DNA from: Scytalidium lignicola
Taxonomy: Eukaryota; Ascomycota; Leotiomycetes
Direction: 5' to 3'
Assembly: GCA_002812745.2 (NCBI GenBank)
Contig: NCSJ02000559.1
Span: 1-17,387 of the forward strand
Length of the DNA: 17,387 nucleotides
Shown here one piece after another: positions 17,191 through 17,387 of the stretch. Numbering within the stretch: position 1 is the first letter of the stretch; each line of letters begins with the position of its first letter. A program made the translations under genes and the position numbers. The notes under the pieces are model-generated. The model was given only the letters and a program-made list of their open reading frames with translations, was not told where the DNA came from and searched no databases.

Positions 17191-17387
17191 AGACTGGCCG
17201 ATCGGTCCAGACCGGACCAGACCGTGGGTTTTGTGGGGACCGTTTCGAGACCGTGGTCTGTACGGTCTGAAGCCAAAATTTTGAGACCAGACCGTACGGT
17301 CTACGGTCTGAAGCTAAAATTTTAAGACCAGACCGTGAGACTACAGTCTGGTCCGACAACAAATGTGGGGACCGAATATTAGTGTCA
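17190..17387. mobile_element. GC-rich end of a probable DNA transposon, running off the window
   Basis: Base composition changes sharply from strongly AT-rich to roughly balanced at about 17190. The segment carries AGACCGT at 17219, 17248, 17289 and 17330, and the inverted ACGGTCT at 17262, 17296 and 17303. It also has a 35-bp direct repeat (17261-17295 and 17302-17336), a 14-bp perfect palindrome (17289-17302) and a second direct repeat TGTGGGGACCG (17232-17242, 17364-17374). Dense short motifs in both orientations are typical of the subterminal region of hAT-type DNA transposons, where transposase binds. No transposase coding or second terminus is in the window, so the superfamily is an inference. 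The near lack of RIP suggests a younger arrival, inserted into the Copia fragment. Confidence 0.5.
17261..17336. repeat. Two 35-bp direct repeats, each able to fold
   Basis: The copies at 17261-17295 and 17302-17336 start TACGGTCTGAAGC and end AGACCAGACCGT around an AAAATTTT centre. They differ at two positions only, C/T and G/A. Each has 8-base inverted arms ACGGTCTG / CAGACCGT, so each could form a hairpin. The spacing from start to start is 41 bases. Confidence 0.85.

Noticed and set aside
17219..17336. Possible CRISPR-like array of short repeats
   Set aside because: The repeats are palindromic 7-mers in both orientations and two 35-mers, with no uniform spacers and no cas genes; the context is eukaryotic transposons.
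17049..17362. Two overlapping minus-strand open frames (17049-17276 and 17171-17362)
   Set aside because: They cross the border into the GC-rich repeat segment and translate short repeated DNA motifs; the opposite strand left of 17190 has a convincing Copia integrase frame.
1..17387. tRNA, rRNA or intact host genes
   Set aside because: No cloverleaf-like GC-containing segment or conserved rRNA stretch was recognised by eye, and every long readable frame belongs to a decayed transposable element. A tRNA scan was not possible here.

Overview
The window looks like an AT-rich, gene-poor block of a filamentous ascomycete genome. It is an AT-isochore-type graveyard of transposable elements. I see no intact host gene and no rRNA or tRNA. 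Almost every readable protein trace is damaged in one way: Trp and Gln codons became TAA/TAG, and Asp became Asn, Glu Lys, Cys or His Tyr, Pro Leu and Gly Lys/Ser. All of these are C-to-T or G-to-A changes, on both strands. That is the pattern of repeat-induced point mutation (RIP). The fungal assignment rests on this pattern plus the element families present; I cannot name the species.

Layout, left to right. 1-75 is a CT-rich short tandem repeat. 176-488 is a decayed LTR-like unit on the minus strand. 755-1239 is a decayed acidic minus-strand coding stretch. 1240-7640 is element A, a full-length Ty3/Gypsy chromovirus on the minus strand: 3' LTR at left, then chromodomain, integrase, RNase H, RT, protease, Gag and 5' LTR at right. 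7641-8283 is a decayed Copia-type Gag on the minus strand, followed by a probable primer-binding site and LTR (8364-8878). 8921-15332 is element B, a second full-length copy of the same chromovirus in the same orientation. 15333 to about 16749 is a LINE (non-LTR retrotransposon) on the plus strand, with an APE-type endonuclease and the N-terminal half of an RT. About 16750-17190 is the C-terminal part of a Copia-type integrase, fused in frame to the LINE. From about 17190 to the window end the base composition jumps to GC-rich sequence packed with direct and inverted copies of one 7-mer. It looks like the end of a younger DNA transposon.

The most interesting item is a small gene carried on the opposite strand of both chromovirus copies (1761-2190 and 9464-9879), between the pol 3' end and the 3' LTR. 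It reads as a short Cys-rich protein whose inferred cysteine spacing matches a fungal Zn2Cys6 cluster, followed by a charged coiled-coil-like region. It is convergent with gag-pol. Other notable points are a mosaic relationship among the four LTRs with no visible target-site duplications, a primer-binding region that lacks a tRNA-type TGG and may have formed a perfect hairpin, and about 40 single Ns placed next to homopolymer runs.
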